Source: Actinomadura hibisca NBRC 15177 (GTDB lineage Bacteria > Actinomycetota > Actinomycetes > Streptosporangiales > Streptosporangiaceae). Taken from it: 64,000 nt of DNA. A program made the translations under genes and the position numbers. The notes beneath the pieces were generated by a model. That model saw nothing but the letters and a program-made list of their open reading frames with translations. It was not told the origin of the DNA and did no database searches. Shown in pieces: positions 32,816 to 41,863 of this stretch (its first letter is position 1; the number at the start of each line of letters is the position of its first letter). The stretch is taken from contig NZ_BCRO01000010.1 of assembly GCF_001552635.1 (NCBI RefSeq), positions 120,623 to 184,622 of the forward strand. Direction: 5' to 3'.

Positions 32816-33579
32816 ATGCTTGTCTGCCCGTGCGGACTGGACCTGTCCAGCTCGCACCTTCGGTTCCTCACCGCCCGCATCCGCGAACGCCGCCGTGCGA
32901 TCGGCTCCCGATGGCGGCGCCTGACCGCCGGCCGCCAAGCCCTACTCACCCTCGCCCATCTGCGCAACGGGCACCCCTACGCCCAACTCGCCGCGGGGTT
33001 CGGCATCGGCACGGCCACGGCCTACCGCTACATCGCCGAAGCCGTCGACCTCCTGGCAGCCCTGGCGCCCACACTCCAACAAGCCGTCCGCGAAGCGTCG
33101 AGGAAGGCATTCGTCCTGCTCGACGGCACCCTGTTGCCGACCGACCGGATCGCTGCCGACCGACCGTTCTACTCAGGCAGGCACAAGAAGCACGGCATGA
33201 ACGTCCAGATCCTCGCCGACCCGGCTGGCCGCCTGCTGTGGGCCTCACCCGCCCTGGCCGGCGCCATCCACGATATCCGCGCCGCCCGTAAACACGGCAT
33301 CCTCGACGCCCTCGCACCGCAAGCATCCCGTGCTGGGCGGACAAGGGCTACCAGGGCGCAGGACCAGCCGTCCGCGTGCCGTTCCGAGGCCGATGGGAGA
33401 ACCTCTCCGAAGGCCAACAGGCCGTGAACCGCTCACAGGCCAAGATCCGGGCCCTGGTCGAACCCGCCGTCGCCACCCTCAAGAACTGGCGACTCCTGCG
33501 CAAACTCCGATGCAGCACCACCCGCATCACCAGCCTCGTCCAGGCCGTCCTCACCCTCCACCTCACCTGCTCAAACTGA
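32816..33579 (+). pseudogene. IS5-type DDE transposase, frameshifted
   Basis: Frame 1 (from ATG 32816) reads the HTH (YAQLAAGFGIGTATAYRYIA) and the first DDE Asp in AFVLLDGTLLPTD, then runs into nonsense after ALAPQ near 33325. A second frame continues with IPCWADKGYQGAG (second Asp) and VEPAVATLKNWRLL (the Glu) to HLTCSN and a stop at 33579. The two join by a -1 shift at about 33323-33335. All three catalytic residues are present but in two frames, so the copy is probably dead. The right IS end follows at 33579-33594. Confidence 0.8.
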
Positions 33580-33594
33580 GGTTGGAAAAGGCTC
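33579..33594 (-). repeat. Outer inverted repeat, right copy (IS end)
   Basis: AGGTTGGAAAAGGCTC; reverse complement GAGCCTTTTCCAACCT matches 31374-31389 except one base. Confidence 0.7.
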
Positions 33595-33854
33595 ACCGTC
33601 GAGGACGCCATGTACGCGACCTTCGCCTTGGGCAACCACACGATCGGCGTGCACGCAACGCCCGCCGCGACGCCGACCACCGAACCGACCCAAAATGACG
33701 GACGCGACCCCTGAAGTCCCGCCATGACTGCTTCTTCTGGTCAGTGGAGAGCCCACCTGATCAACGCCTTCGCCGTACCCTGCCACGGGCTTCCGATCCT
33801 CAACCGGGGTGTGGGGGAAAGAGGGGATGGTGCGGCCCGCTGGTCGGGGCGGGC

Positions 33855-34301
33855 TCAGGCGTGCACGGCGATGAGGAGGTCGGCGCCCTGGTCGGTGTGC
33901 ACCTCCAGGTCGGTGGTGAAGGTGCGGGGCGGGTCGGTGTGCTTCCAGGCCTGCTGCCAGGCCTGGATGAGGGAGAGCGGCATGGGCCCGCGAGCTTCCA
34001 GCTTCAGGTAACGGGCGGCAGGAACCCGGACCGCCACCATGCCCTCGGGCGGGCCGGTGAGCTGGGTGACCTTGACGCCGACGATCTGGGTGTAGGCGCC
34101 GTGCTCGTCGCTCTCGTAGTCGGTCAGGACGGCATAGAGCCGATCGTCGGCTCGGAATCGGACGTGCTCGAAGGCGCCGGGCGCGCCGGCGCGGGCCCAC
34201 AGGCCGGGCAGTAGGCCGCGGGAGGGGTCGGCCTCGGCCTCGTTGGTCGTGCGGACGGCGATGCCGATGACCAGGAGTTCTTCTCGCTCAACAAAGACCA
34301 T
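33855..34301 (-). CDS. GyrI-like / effector-binding domain protein
   Basis: 148 residues: MVFVEREELLVIGIAVRTTN, then LYAVLTDYESDEHGAYTQIV, then GMVAVRVPAARYLKLEARGP and LIQAWQQAW. This is the single SHS2-module effector-binding fold shared by GyrI/SbmC and the C-terminal domain of AraC/MerR-type regulators such as BltR. It may bind small hydrophobic molecules or shield gyrase; neither is shown. The ATG at 34301 follows GGAGGGCGA, preferred to the ATG at 34343. Confidence 0.82.
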   Translation of the reverse strand: MVFVEREELLVIGIAVRTTNEAEADPSRGLLPGLWARAGAPGAFEHVRFRADDRLYAVLTDYESDEHGAYTQIVGVKVTQLTGPPEGMVAVRVPAARYLKLEARGPMPLSLIQAWQQAWKHTDPPRTFTTDLEVHTDQGADLLIAVHA

Positions 34302-34381
34302 TGCTTCGCCCTCCCGCGGCTGGATCTGAACGGGACAAATCATATCCAGATTCACCTTCTTCCCAGCGCCTGCCCCAGTGC

Positions 34382-34939
34382 TCACATGACGACGCCGTCG
34401 TGACCGGCACGGCCTCGGGCCTCGCGCGCGTCGCGCATGATCTGCTCCACCGTGGTCTCCAGGGACTGGGCGGGTCCGATCACCGTCTCCCGGAGGCCGG
34501 GGAGCAGGTCGCGTTCGCGGTACCACTCGGCCATCTCCCGCTCGCCGAACTCGTGAGCCACCGGTTTGGTGGCGTGGCGGCGCAGCGTCTCGGGGAACGG
34601 GATGTCCATGTAGTACAACAGGCTCGGCCCGGTGTGGTCGGCGACCAGCCGTTGGATCATCTCTGCGTACCGGTCGCCGAAGAGGATGCCCTCCAGCAGG
34701 ACGTGGTAGCCGTGGTCCAGGCTCCACCGCACGATGGTGTCGATCAGGTCGATGTTCGCGGCCCCCGGAACGTCACGGTCCCGCAGGATCTGCCGACGGA
34801 CCACATCCTGCGGCACGACGGCCAGGTCACGCTTCTCGTAGCGGCGACGGATCTCGGCCGCGATGCTCGACTTGCCCGAACCCGAGTTGCCGCGCAGCAC
34901 GATCAACACCTGCCGGGACGGCGCCGAGGAAGAATCCAT
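34382..34939 (-). CDS. P-loop kinase (AAA_33/zeta-toxin-like)
   Basis: 185 residues. Walker A GNSGSGKSS at 17-25, then AVVPQDVVRRQILRDRD, a lid-like segment HGYHVLLEGILFGDRYAEMI and PSLLYYMDIPFPETLRRHAT. The pattern is that of small P-loop kinases annotated AAA_33, related to gluconate kinases, chloramphenicol phosphotransferase and zeta toxins. No antitoxin gene is adjacent, so a metabolic or antibiotic kinase is more likely than a toxin. Substrate unknown. Confidence 0.83.
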   Translation of the reverse strand: MDSSSAPSRQVLIVLRGNSGSGKSSIAAEIRRRYEKRDLAVVPQDVVRRQILRDRDVPGAANIDLIDTIVRWSLDHGYHVLLEGILFGDRYAEMIQRLVADHTGPSLLYYMDIPFPETLRRHATKPVAHEFGEREMAEWYRERDLLPGLRETVIGPAQSLETTVEQIMRDAREARGRAGHDGVVM

Positions 34940-35042
34940 GGCCGCCAGTGTGGCGAGTACCCACTGGTAGTGAGGCGATGACGAGCTGGTTCACAGCACC
35001 GAACGCGTTCCCCGGGGACGAGCGCCACGAAATGATCCTTCT

Positions 35043-35774
35043 ATGGCGGACGTCATCTTCTTCGATCTGGACGGCACCCTGGTCGACCATCGAAGCGCGG
35101 TGTGGGAAACGATCGGCCGGATCGTCCGGGCAGCGCCGAACGCGACGGCTCCACCGGAGGAGCTGATGACGCTGTGGTGGACGCTGGAGGGGCGCCACAT
35201 GCGGGAGTACCTGGCCGGTCAGTGCTCCTTCGCCGAACATCACAGGCGCAGGGTCCGTTCCTTCCTGCCGATGCTCGGCGAGCCGGTTCCGGAAAGTCCC
35301 AGCCTTCTGGACGCCTGGATCACCGACCGCTACCTCACCGATTTCCAGGAGTCCTGGCGGTGCTATCCCGATGCCCACCCCTGCCTGGAGGCCTTGAAAC
35401 GGCTTCCTTCGGGACCGCGCCTGGCCGTTCTCACCAACGGAGACCCCGAGCAGCAGCGCGCCAAGCTCGCCCGCTTCGGCCTCCTGGAGTACTTCGAAGC
35501 CGTCCTGACCCCGACCGAGCTCGACGCGGCCAAGCCCGCCGCCTACGCCGCCGCCTGCCAGTGGATGCGAACGGACCCCGCGCAGGCGGTCAACGTGGGC
35601 GACATGCTGGAGAGCGACGTGACCGCGGCCGTCCTCGCGGGGCTCACCGGCATCTGGCTGGACCGCGGCATCGACTTCGTCACCGGGGGACCGTCGCCGA
35701 CGGCGGACGGGACGGTGCTCCGCATCGAAGGTCTCCTCGACCTCCCCGATCGCCTGTCCCATGCGGACGCCTGA
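35043..35774 (+). CDS. HAD family hydrolase
   Basis: 243 residues. Motif I DLDGT with nucleophile Asp8 and general acid Asp10, motif II Thr in AVLTNGDPEQQ, motif III Lys in ELDAAKPAAY, motif IV NVGDMLESDV. A helical C1 cap lies between motif I and II (LWWTLEGRHMREYLAGQCSF), as in phosphoglycolate-phosphatase-like members. Cytosolic phosphatase with a small phosphorylated substrate. It is divergent from the P-loop kinase gene, with starts about 100 bp apart. Confidence 0.9.
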   Translation: MADVIFFDLDGTLVDHRSAVWETIGRIVRAAPNATAPPEELMTLWWTLEGRHMREYLAGQCSFAEHHRRRVRSFLPMLGEPVPESPSLLDAWITDRYLTDFQESWRCYPDAHPCLEALKRLPSGPRLAVLTNGDPEQQRAKLARFGLLEYFEAVLTPTELDAAKPAAYAAACQWMRTDPAQAVNVGDMLESDVTAAVLAGLTGIWLDRGIDFVTGGPSPTADGTVLRIEGLLDLPDRLSHADA

Positions 35775-36032
35775 TCGGCTCTCGCGAATCCCGACGCAGG
35801 CCCGCGAGAGGCGTTGGTGACGAAACGGGCCGGCGTTGATGGTCGGCTCGACACCCGGCCGTCCTGGGACCGCCATGTGGTGAAGGAGATCGGCGGCGAT
35901 GGCGAGCCGCGTCGGCGGGCCAGGCGGACCCGAGTGTTTCGATCCCGCCGCGCCGATCGGCGCGAAACCGGCGCGGAACGTCCGACGGATGGCGGATGAT
36001 CCAGATGGGGGACTACCGCGAGAGTGAACGGC

Positions 36033-36926
36033 ATGGACCCCGAACTTGAAGCCTTCATCCCGCTCTTCCCGCGCCTCGACCTGAGCGATCCCGTCGCCGC
36101 CCGCGCCGAACTCGCCGCGAGCGCCGGTCTGCGACCGGCACCCGACACCACCGGACTGGAGATCGAGGACCGCACGGTGCCCGCCGCCCCGGAGGTGCCG
36201 GTGCGGATCTACCGGCCGGACCAGGCGCAGGGCGCCGTCATCTGGTTGCACGGCGGTGGCGGCGTCTTCGGCGACCTGGACAGCGAGCACTCGCAGGCCG
36301 TTCGCATGGCCGCCGGCTCCGGGGCCGTGGTGATCTCGGTCGGCTACCGGCTGGCCCCGGAGCACCCGTTCCCGGCCGCCCACGACGACGCCTACGCCGT
36401 GCTGGTCTGGGTGGCCGAGCACGCGGCCGAACTCGGCGTCGACCCGGAACGGATCGCGGTCGGCGGCCACAGCATGGGCGCGGGGCTGGCGGCCGGAACG
36501 GCGTTGCGGGCGCGCGACGAGCAGGGCCCGGCGATCTGTTTCCAGCTGCTCAACCAGCCGATGCTCGACGACCGGCAGGAGACCTGGTCGCAGCGCACCT
36601 TCACCGACACGCCGTGGATGACCCGCGACAGGCTCGCCGCCGCCTGGCGGCACTACCTGGGCGCCCGGCCCGCCACCCGCTACGCCGCGCCGGCACGGGC
36701 CGACGATCTGTCCGGCCTGCCTCCGGCCCACGTCGCGACCGCAGAGTTCGACCCGCTGCGCGACGAGGCCATCGAGTACGCGCTGCGGCTGCTGCGGGCG
36801 GGCGTGCCGGTCGAACTGCACCAGTGGCCCGGCACGTTCCACGGGTCGCAGGCCCTGCCCGCCGAGGTGTCGCAGCGGCAGATCGCCGAGCTCGTCGCCG
36901 CCCTGCGCCGCGGCCTGGCCGGATGA
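36033..36926 (+). CDS. Alpha/beta hydrolase, hormone-sensitive-lipase family
   Basis: 297 residues from ATG 36033 (a GTG at 36024 would add three). HSL oxyanion motif in VIWLHGGGGVFGDLDS, nucleophile Ser in VGGHSMGAGLAAG, catalytic Asp in TAEFDPLRDEA and His in WPGTFHGSQAL. YRLAPEHPFPAAHDDAYAV is the family signature. An esterase of small acyl esters. GAGAG at 36020-36024 serves as ribosome-binding site. Confidence 0.92.
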   Translation: MDPELEAFIPLFPRLDLSDPVAARAELAASAGLRPAPDTTGLEIEDRTVPAAPEVPVRIYRPDQAQGAVIWLHGGGGVFGDLDSEHSQAVRMAAGSGAVVISVGYRLAPEHPFPAAHDDAYAVLVWVAEHAAELGVDPERIAVGGHSMGAGLAAGTALRARDEQGPAICFQLLNQPMLDDRQETWSQRTFTDTPWMTRDRLAAAWRHYLGARPATRYAAPARADDLSGLPPAHVATAEFDPLRDEAIEYALRLLRAGVPVELHQWPGTFHGSQALPAEVSQRQIAELVAALRRGLAG

Positions 36927-37108
36927 GCCGGCGACGCCCGGTCGAGCGGGGGAGGGCGAGCGTGTTGAAGATCTGACGGCTGGCGCGGCCGTACTGAGCG
37001 GCGGTGCGTGCCTGGTGGCGGCGGCTCAGGGGTCGCCGCCACCAGGACCGGCTCTCCCGTCACACCCGTATGCTGGCGCTTCCGGCCGTCTGGGTGCGTG
37101 CCTGCTCA

Positions 37109-37951
37109 TCAGCCGGAGGCGACGGCGGGCCAGAGCCGCAGGTGCGGCACCAGCAGCTCGGCGAGCTCGTCGGGTGCCTGGTCGGGGATCCAGTGGCTCA
37201 CCCCGGCCAGCGTCACGAAGGTGTAGGGCCCCTGGACGTGACGAGCGCAGCGCTGCGCCGCCTGCCGGGAGATGACCGTGTCGCCGTCGGACCACACGAA
37301 CAACGTCGGACGGCGTACCGGTGTGCGGGCGGCGCGCGGGTCGATCAGCGGCATGGCCCGGTACCAGTTGATCGCGGTGCGCAGCGACGTCGGGCCGGTG
37401 AACCGGGCCGCGTCCCGCCGGGCCTGCTCCGGGGACAGACCGAACCGGACCAGCGTCCGGACCGGGTTGACCAGCAGCAGCCGTTCGGGCAGCCACGGCA
37501 GCTGGAAGAAGTACATGTACCAGGACTTCAGCCCCTGCACGCTGGTGAACATCGCCGTCAGGAACGCGAACGGGTGCGGCACCGACAGGGCGGTCAGGCT
37601 GGCCACCCGCTCGGGATGGGCGGCGGTCAGCGCCCAGGCCACCGCCGCGCCCCAGTCGTGGCCGACCACGTGCACCGGGCCGCCGCCGGCCCGGGCGTCG
37701 ATCAGGGCGATGACGTCGGCGACGAGCTCCTCAACGCGGTAGGCGAGGCGTCCGCGCGGGCTGGCGTTCGGGCTGTAGCCGCGCTGGTCCATCGCCAGGA
37801 CGCGGTAGCCGTGCGCGGTGAGCAGCGGGGTCAGCGCGTCCCAGCTGTCGGCGTGCTGGGGGAAACCGTGCAGCAACACCACCGGCTCACCGTCGGCGGG
37901 CCCGTTCTCGATGACATCGAATTCCAGCCCGGCCCGGTTGACCGTGATCAT
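37109..37951 (-). CDS. Epoxide hydrolase-like alpha/beta hydrolase
   Basis: 280 residues. Oxyanion HGFPQ at 28-32, nucleophile Asp99 in VVGHDWGAAVAWAL, late catalytic His in LAGVSHWIPDQAPDE. Asp as nucleophile with HDWG is the epoxide-hydrolase and dehalogenase pattern, not a serine esterase. It starts 4 bp after the TetR gene ends, so the two are cotranscribed with the FAD enzyme further upstream. Together with that oxygenase it could open an epoxide the oxygenase makes; inference. Confidence 0.88.
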   Translation of the reverse strand: MITVNRAGLEFDVIENGPADGEPVVLLHGFPQHADSWDALTPLLTAHGYRVLAMDQRGYSPNASPRGRLAYRVEELVADVIALIDARAGGGPVHVVGHDWGAAVAWALTAAHPERVASLTALSVPHPFAFLTAMFTSVQGLKSWYMYFFQLPWLPERLLLVNPVRTLVRFGLSPEQARRDAARFTGPTSLRTAINWYRAMPLIDPRAARTPVRRPTLFVWSDGDTVISRQAAQRCARHVQGPYTFVTLAGVSHWIPDQAPDELAELLVPHLRLWPAVASG

Positions 37952-37955
37952 CGGC

Positions 37956-38564
37956 TCACCCGCTCTCGGCGTCGGGACGGGCGGCGAGGCCGCGCAACAG
38001 GGTCCGGACGAGCGCGGCGTAGTGGGCGTCGTAGTCGGTGATGAAGGCGATGCCACGCAGCTCCAGACTGGTCGCGCCATGGCAGCCCGCCCAGACCCGT
38101 TGGGCGATCTCTTCGTGATCACCGGGCCGCAGGTGCCCGGTCGCGATGCCCAGCTGAACCGCGTCGACCAGCCGCTCGAACGCCGCGAGCGCCATCATGC
38201 GGGCCTCCGGCGACGGCTCGAACCCCGCGATCGGCAGGTCGAACATCAACCGGTACATCGCGGGATTGGCCAGCGCGAAGGCGCGGTAGTTGCCCATTCC
38301 GGTGGTGATCGCGGCGAGGGGGTCGGCGACGTCGGGACGGACGGTGACCGCGGCCGCGAGCTCGGCGAAACCCTGTTCGAGCAGCGCGTTGAGGATGCCG
38401 TCCTTGGAGCCGAACCGGTTGTACACCCCCATCGGGGCCACCCCGGCGCGCGCGGCGATGTCGCGGATCGCCAGCCCCGCGGGGCCGCGCTCGTCGAGCA
38501 GTTCACGGGCCGCCCGCAGCAGCGCCTCGCGGACCACCAGCGCCGACGTCCGCCCCCGGCTCAC
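37956..38564 (-). CDS. TetR family transcriptional regulator
   Basis: 202 residues from GTG 38564 (preceded by GGGGAC); the frame stays open further upstream but reads poorly. HTH: EALLRAARELLDERGPAGLA, then IRDIAARAGVAPMGVYNRFG and SKDGILNALLEQGF. The C-terminal part has MYRLMFDLPIAGFEPSPEAR and QRVWAGCHGATSLELRG, as in TetR_C_33-like (WHG domain) regulators. Middle gene of a three-gene minus-strand operon. Confidence 0.88.
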   Translation of the reverse strand: MSRGRTSALVVREALLRAARELLDERGPAGLAIRDIAARAGVAPMGVYNRFGSKDGILNALLEQGFAELAAAVTVRPDVADPLAAITTGMGNYRAFALANPAMYRLMFDLPIAGFEPSPEARMMALAAFERLVDAVQLGIATGHLRPGDHEEIAQRVWAGCHGATSLELRGIAFITDYDAHYAALVRTLLRGLAARPDAESG

Positions 38565-38704
38565 CGCCGTCCCCGGGAGCGTCGGGTCGGTGTCCGGAAC
38601 GAGACGGGCGGCGGTGATGGCATGCGGCCATGCAACCACGCCGCCGTCGGTTGATGCGCGCGGACATGTCGCCGGCCCCGACGAGGCCGGCCATGGCGGC
38701 GATG

Positions 38705-40297
38705 TCATGTGACGGCTCGGTGTTGTCCCGGCGCCTTCGGTCCCGGCGCCGCCGGCCCGTCGCCGGGCTCGGGGCGGGCGTCGGGAAAGGCGCGGACGGC
38801 CGCCAGCGAGGCGTCCGTCAGGCCGAACTCCCGGCTGGGGACGCCCAGCCTTCCCGCGATCGCGGTCCGGGCGACGTGCGCCAGCACCCGGGGGCCGAAC
38901 AGCGTGGCCGGTGGCGCCATCATCATGATCAGGTTGAAGTATCGCTCAGCGAGGTGCGGATCGGCCACGGCCGCGCGGAGCACCAGGTCGATCCAGCGGC
39001 GCGCGGCCTTTCCACTGCGCCGTGGCCGTGCCCCGTGCAGGGCGGTCCCCGGCCAGCGCAGGTCCTCGCTACTGGCCACCATCCACGCGGTCGCGACGTT
39101 CTTGGCCAGCCGGCGCTGGAACTCCCGCTCGAAGCCCGGCCGGGTACGGGCCGGGTGCGGCCGGACGTCGCCGCGCGGCGGGTCGGCGTGGTCGCGCAGG
39201 CACTCGTCCAGGACCAGCGCGTCGGTGGCGGCCACGGTCATGCCCTGGCCGTAGATCGGGTTGAACGCGCACACCGCGTCGGCGGTGACCACGAAACCGG
39301 ACGGCCACCTGGCCAGCCGCTCGAAGTGGCGCAGCCGGTTGGTCAGCGTGCGATGGCCCCGGATCGGGGTCAGCGGGCGGGCGATCCGGATGCACTCGTA
39401 GACCGTCGGATCCGGCAGGTCGCGGGCCCACCGCAGGAACCCCGCCTCGTCGGTGGGCGGCGCGGCGCCGGCGGACCCGCCGAGGGTGACGTGCCACTGA
39501 TCCTTCTCGATGCCCAGCACCAGCCCGCTCCGGGGATTGTCCGGGGCCCGGCCGTTGACCACGATCCCGGACCAGTCGCCGGGGAACCCGTCGGGTTTGG
39601 CGTAGAAACGCGACGCGTAGCCGATGCCGGAGGTGATGGTCTCCTCGGCCACCTCGCCGTAGCCCAGCTCGCGCAGCCAGTCCGGCGCCTTGGAGCGGCG
39701 CCCGCTCGCGTCGACCACCAGGTCGGCGGCGAGCACGGAGATGGCGCCGATGTCCGCGCCGCGATGACGCGTCCGCACACCGGTGACCCGATCGGAACCC
39801 GGCCGGGCCGCCGGGCCGCCGGTGTCCAGGCCCACCACCTCCGTTCCGCCCAGCAGCCGCAGCCGGGAGTGCGCGGCCAACCGCTCGCGGATCTGCCACT
39901 CCAGCAGGAACCGGCTGTAGACGCCGAACTCGTAGTCGATGGACATGAGCGGCAGCGGCCCGAACGGCGACACCACCTGGAACGGCACGCGGTCGCGCTC
40001 GACGGTCGCCCCGGCCGCCCTCAGGTCCTCCTCGATCCCCGGGAACAGCGCCTCGATGATCTCCCGGCCGCGTAGCAGCAGGCCATGCGCGTGATACGAC
40101 TGCGGCGCCCCGGACCGATGCGCCGGCGACTCCGGGAAACGGTCCCGGTCGAGCAGGGTGACCCGATCGAAGTGATCGAGCAGTACCCGGGCCGCGAGCA
40201 GGCCGCCCATGCCGCTCCCGATTACCACCGCGTTCTCGCGCCCCGACGGCGGCGCAGGGCGTGGATCCCGCCGGCGGCCGGGTGTCGTCCTTGCCAT
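38705..40297 (-). CDS. FAD-dependent oxidoreductase (aromatic hydroxylase-like)
   Basis: 530 residues. FAD-binding Rossmann motif AVVIGSGMGGLLAARVLLDH with the ribose-binding acid in VTLLDRDRFPE, then DLVVDASGRRSKAPDWL, and the second FAD contact FVVTADAVCAFNPIYGQGMT. The plan is that of class A flavoprotein hydroxylases and halogenase-like enzymes; it lacks the halogenase WxWxIP. The ATG at 40297 follows GGAGG. First gene of the operon with TetR and the epoxide hydrolase-like enzyme. Substrate unknown. Confidence 0.88.
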   Translation of the reverse strand: MARTTPGRRRDPRPAPPSGRENAVVIGSGMGGLLAARVLLDHFDRVTLLDRDRFPESPAHRSGAPQSYHAHGLLLRGREIIEALFPGIEEDLRAAGATVERDRVPFQVVSPFGPLPLMSIDYEFGVYSRFLLEWQIRERLAAHSRLRLLGGTEVVGLDTGGPAARPGSDRVTGVRTRHRGADIGAISVLAADLVVDASGRRSKAPDWLRELGYGEVAEETITSGIGYASRFYAKPDGFPGDWSGIVVNGRAPDNPRSGLVLGIEKDQWHVTLGGSAGAAPPTDEAGFLRWARDLPDPTVYECIRIARPLTPIRGHRTLTNRLRHFERLARWPSGFVVTADAVCAFNPIYGQGMTVAATDALVLDECLRDHADPPRGDVRPHPARTRPGFEREFQRRLAKNVATAWMVASSEDLRWPGTALHGARPRRSGKAARRWIDLVLRAAVADPHLAERYFNLIMMMAPPATLFGPRVLAHVARTAIAGRLGVPSREFGLTDASLAAVRAFPDARPEPGDGPAAPGPKAPGQHRAVT

Positions 40298-40339
40298 CAC
40301 AACCTCCAGTGGACCGATGCCCCTGAGTTGCAGATCGAA

Positions 40340-40365
40340 GTAACATGACTATAGAACGTCGTTAC
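40340..40365. promoter_or_regulatory. Inverted repeat operator before the FAD-enzyme operon
   Basis: GTAAC at 40340-40344 and GTTAC at 40361-40365 flank an AT-rich core with ACTATAGAACGTCG. Position 43 bp upstream of the first ORF suits control by the operon's own TetR protein. Confidence 0.45.
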
Positions 40366-40439
40366 ATAAGTGGGAAGCCCGGCTCGGTGGATGGCTACGC
40401 CGACAGGTCCTTGGTGCGGTGATCTAGAGTGTGGCGATC

Positions 40440-40740
40440 CACTACGCCGGGACTTCCGGGAGGGGCTGCTGGAGTCGCGGCGCACCGGCCGGGGGTGGGC
40501 GCGGTTGTTCTTGGCGGCAGGGCGTTGCCACGACCGGCGTCCAGGACCTCGTGAACGCCACCGGCCTCAACCGTTCCAGCCTGTACGCCATGTTCGGCGG
40601 CAAGCAGGAGCTCTACCGCGCCGCCCTGCACGCCGCGCTCCAGGCCCGCCCGCGAGCAAGGGCAACTGGTCGCCGCAGCCGATTCCGAAACCGCCGCCGA
40701 GGTGTCGGCTCTGCTGGCGCACGGGGTGAACCTGCGTTCC
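40440..40740 (+). pseudogene. TetR regulator remnant, frameshifted
   Basis: 40521-40643 reads GVATTGVQDLVNATGLNRSS and LYAMFGGKQELYRAALHAAL, a TetR HTH. The preceding helix (WARLFLAAG) is in another frame, and after 40643 the frame shifts again (QLVAAADSETAAEVSALLAH). No intact start or C-terminal domain. Confidence 0.65.
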
Positions 40741-41181
40741 CGCGTCGGAGCCGACGCTCGCCAACTGCACCGCACCGTCTCAGCCGCGAGCGCAGCAGTG
40801 GCAGGCGACAGCTGCGCCACAGCACCCTGGCCGCCGCCGGACGCGCCGTTCCCGAACGCCGGGCTGAATCTCGCCACCAGCGCCTGTCCAGCCTTGGCGC
40901 TACATCCGCCTCGGTGAAGCCACCTCCATCCGCATCAACGCCGAACACGACCTCCAGGCACGCCGCCGCTCACGCTGAACCCGCACTCCACGCCAGATCA
41001 GGTCAGCCGTCCGGCAGAGTTACGGCCTCGCCCACATGGCAAAGAGCGCTGATGATTGGACGACGTCAAGCTCTGGAAGTCACCTACCAGCGGGCGGTGT
41101 GCGGCGACAGATGAGCAAGAGGCGGAATCCCCGAAGGCGGCACGGTCGCGCGGTCGTTCTCCAGGCCGCGGCGGACACCGC
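40741..41181. other. Gene-free stretch of about 440 bp
   Basis: Only shadow frames are open here. No recognised protein, repeat or RNA. It is probably eroded sequence from the TetR remnant to the end of the next regulator. Confidence 0.3.
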
Positions 41182-41769
41182 TCATTCCGGAGCGACGGCG
41201 CGGCGAACGCAGTCCCGCAACAGCGCGCGCCGCCGATCGTGCACCTCCGGGGGCTCCGTCGCGGTGGCGGCGTAGACGTTGCTCACCGGCGACCAGGCCA
41301 TGGACATGGCGATGACCATGGCCATCACGTCGAAGGGGTCGCCCTGTCTGACGCGCCCGGCGGCCTGGGCCTCGGCGATGGCGCGGAGCTTGCGGTCGTC
41401 GTATCGCTCGGGCTCGGCGACGAGGTGGCCGCTCGGGCGCCGCTCCAGGCGGGCCCAGGTGGCGAGGCGGATGAGATCGGGGCGGGCGAGGTACTCGTCG
41501 TAGAGGCGCACGGCCCAGTCGGCCAGGTCCTCGACGTCGATGGGGACGACGTCGGTGATGCGCTCCAGCGAGGCGAAGAAGATCGCGTCGAACAGCCGTT
41601 CCTTGTTGCCGAAGTAGCCGTAGAGCTGCGCCTTGTTGGTCCGGGCGGCCGCGATGATCCGCTCGATGCGGGCACCGGCGATGCCGTGCCGGGCGAACTC
41701 CTGCGTGGCGGCGTCGATGATCCGCTGGTGCGTCGCGGCCCCGCGTGCGCTCGAAGGCTGGTCGGGCAT
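41182..41769 (-). CDS. TetR family regulator of the divergent alcohol dehydrogenase
   Basis: 195 residues from ATG 41769 (AAGGTGG upstream). HTH: RIIDAATQEFARHGIAGARI, ERIIAAARTNKAQLYGYFGN and KERLFDAIF. The C-terminus fits TetR_C_17-like domains. The gap to the divergent ADH gene holds two operators of identical architecture, so it very likely represses both itself and the ADH gene. Confidence 0.92.
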   Translation of the reverse strand: MPDQPSSARGAATHQRIIDAATQEFARHGIAGARIERIIAAARTNKAQLYGYFGNKERLFDAIFFASLERITDVVPIDVEDLADWAVRLYDEYLARPDLIRLATWARLERRPSGHLVAEPERYDDRKLRAIAEAQAAGRVRQGDPFDVMAMVIAMSMAWSPVSNVYAATATEPPEVHDRRRALLRDCVRRAVAPE

Positions 41770-41781
41770 GGCCGCCACCTT

Positions 41782-41801
41782 AACAGACAGACCAGTCTGT
41801 T
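41782..41801. promoter_or_regulatory. TetR operator 1
   Basis: AACAGAC-N6-GTCTGTT, an interrupted palindrome 13 bp upstream of the TetR start. Confidence 0.85.
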
Positions 41802-41832
41802 TGCTCAATCGGAGCCGACTCGCCTAGAGTCA

Positions 41833-41852
41833 AACAGACCGAACAGTCTGTC
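41833..41852. promoter_or_regulatory. TetR operator 2
   Basis: AACAGAC-N6-GTCTGTC, same layout as operator 1, 11 bp upstream of the ADH start and next to its ribosome-binding site GGGAGAGAG. Confidence 0.85.
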
Positions 41853-41863
41853 TTGGGAGAGAG

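Noticed and set aside
34382..34939. Zeta-toxin of a toxin-antitoxin pair
   Set aside because: P-loop kinase fold fits, but there is no small antitoxin gene next to it.
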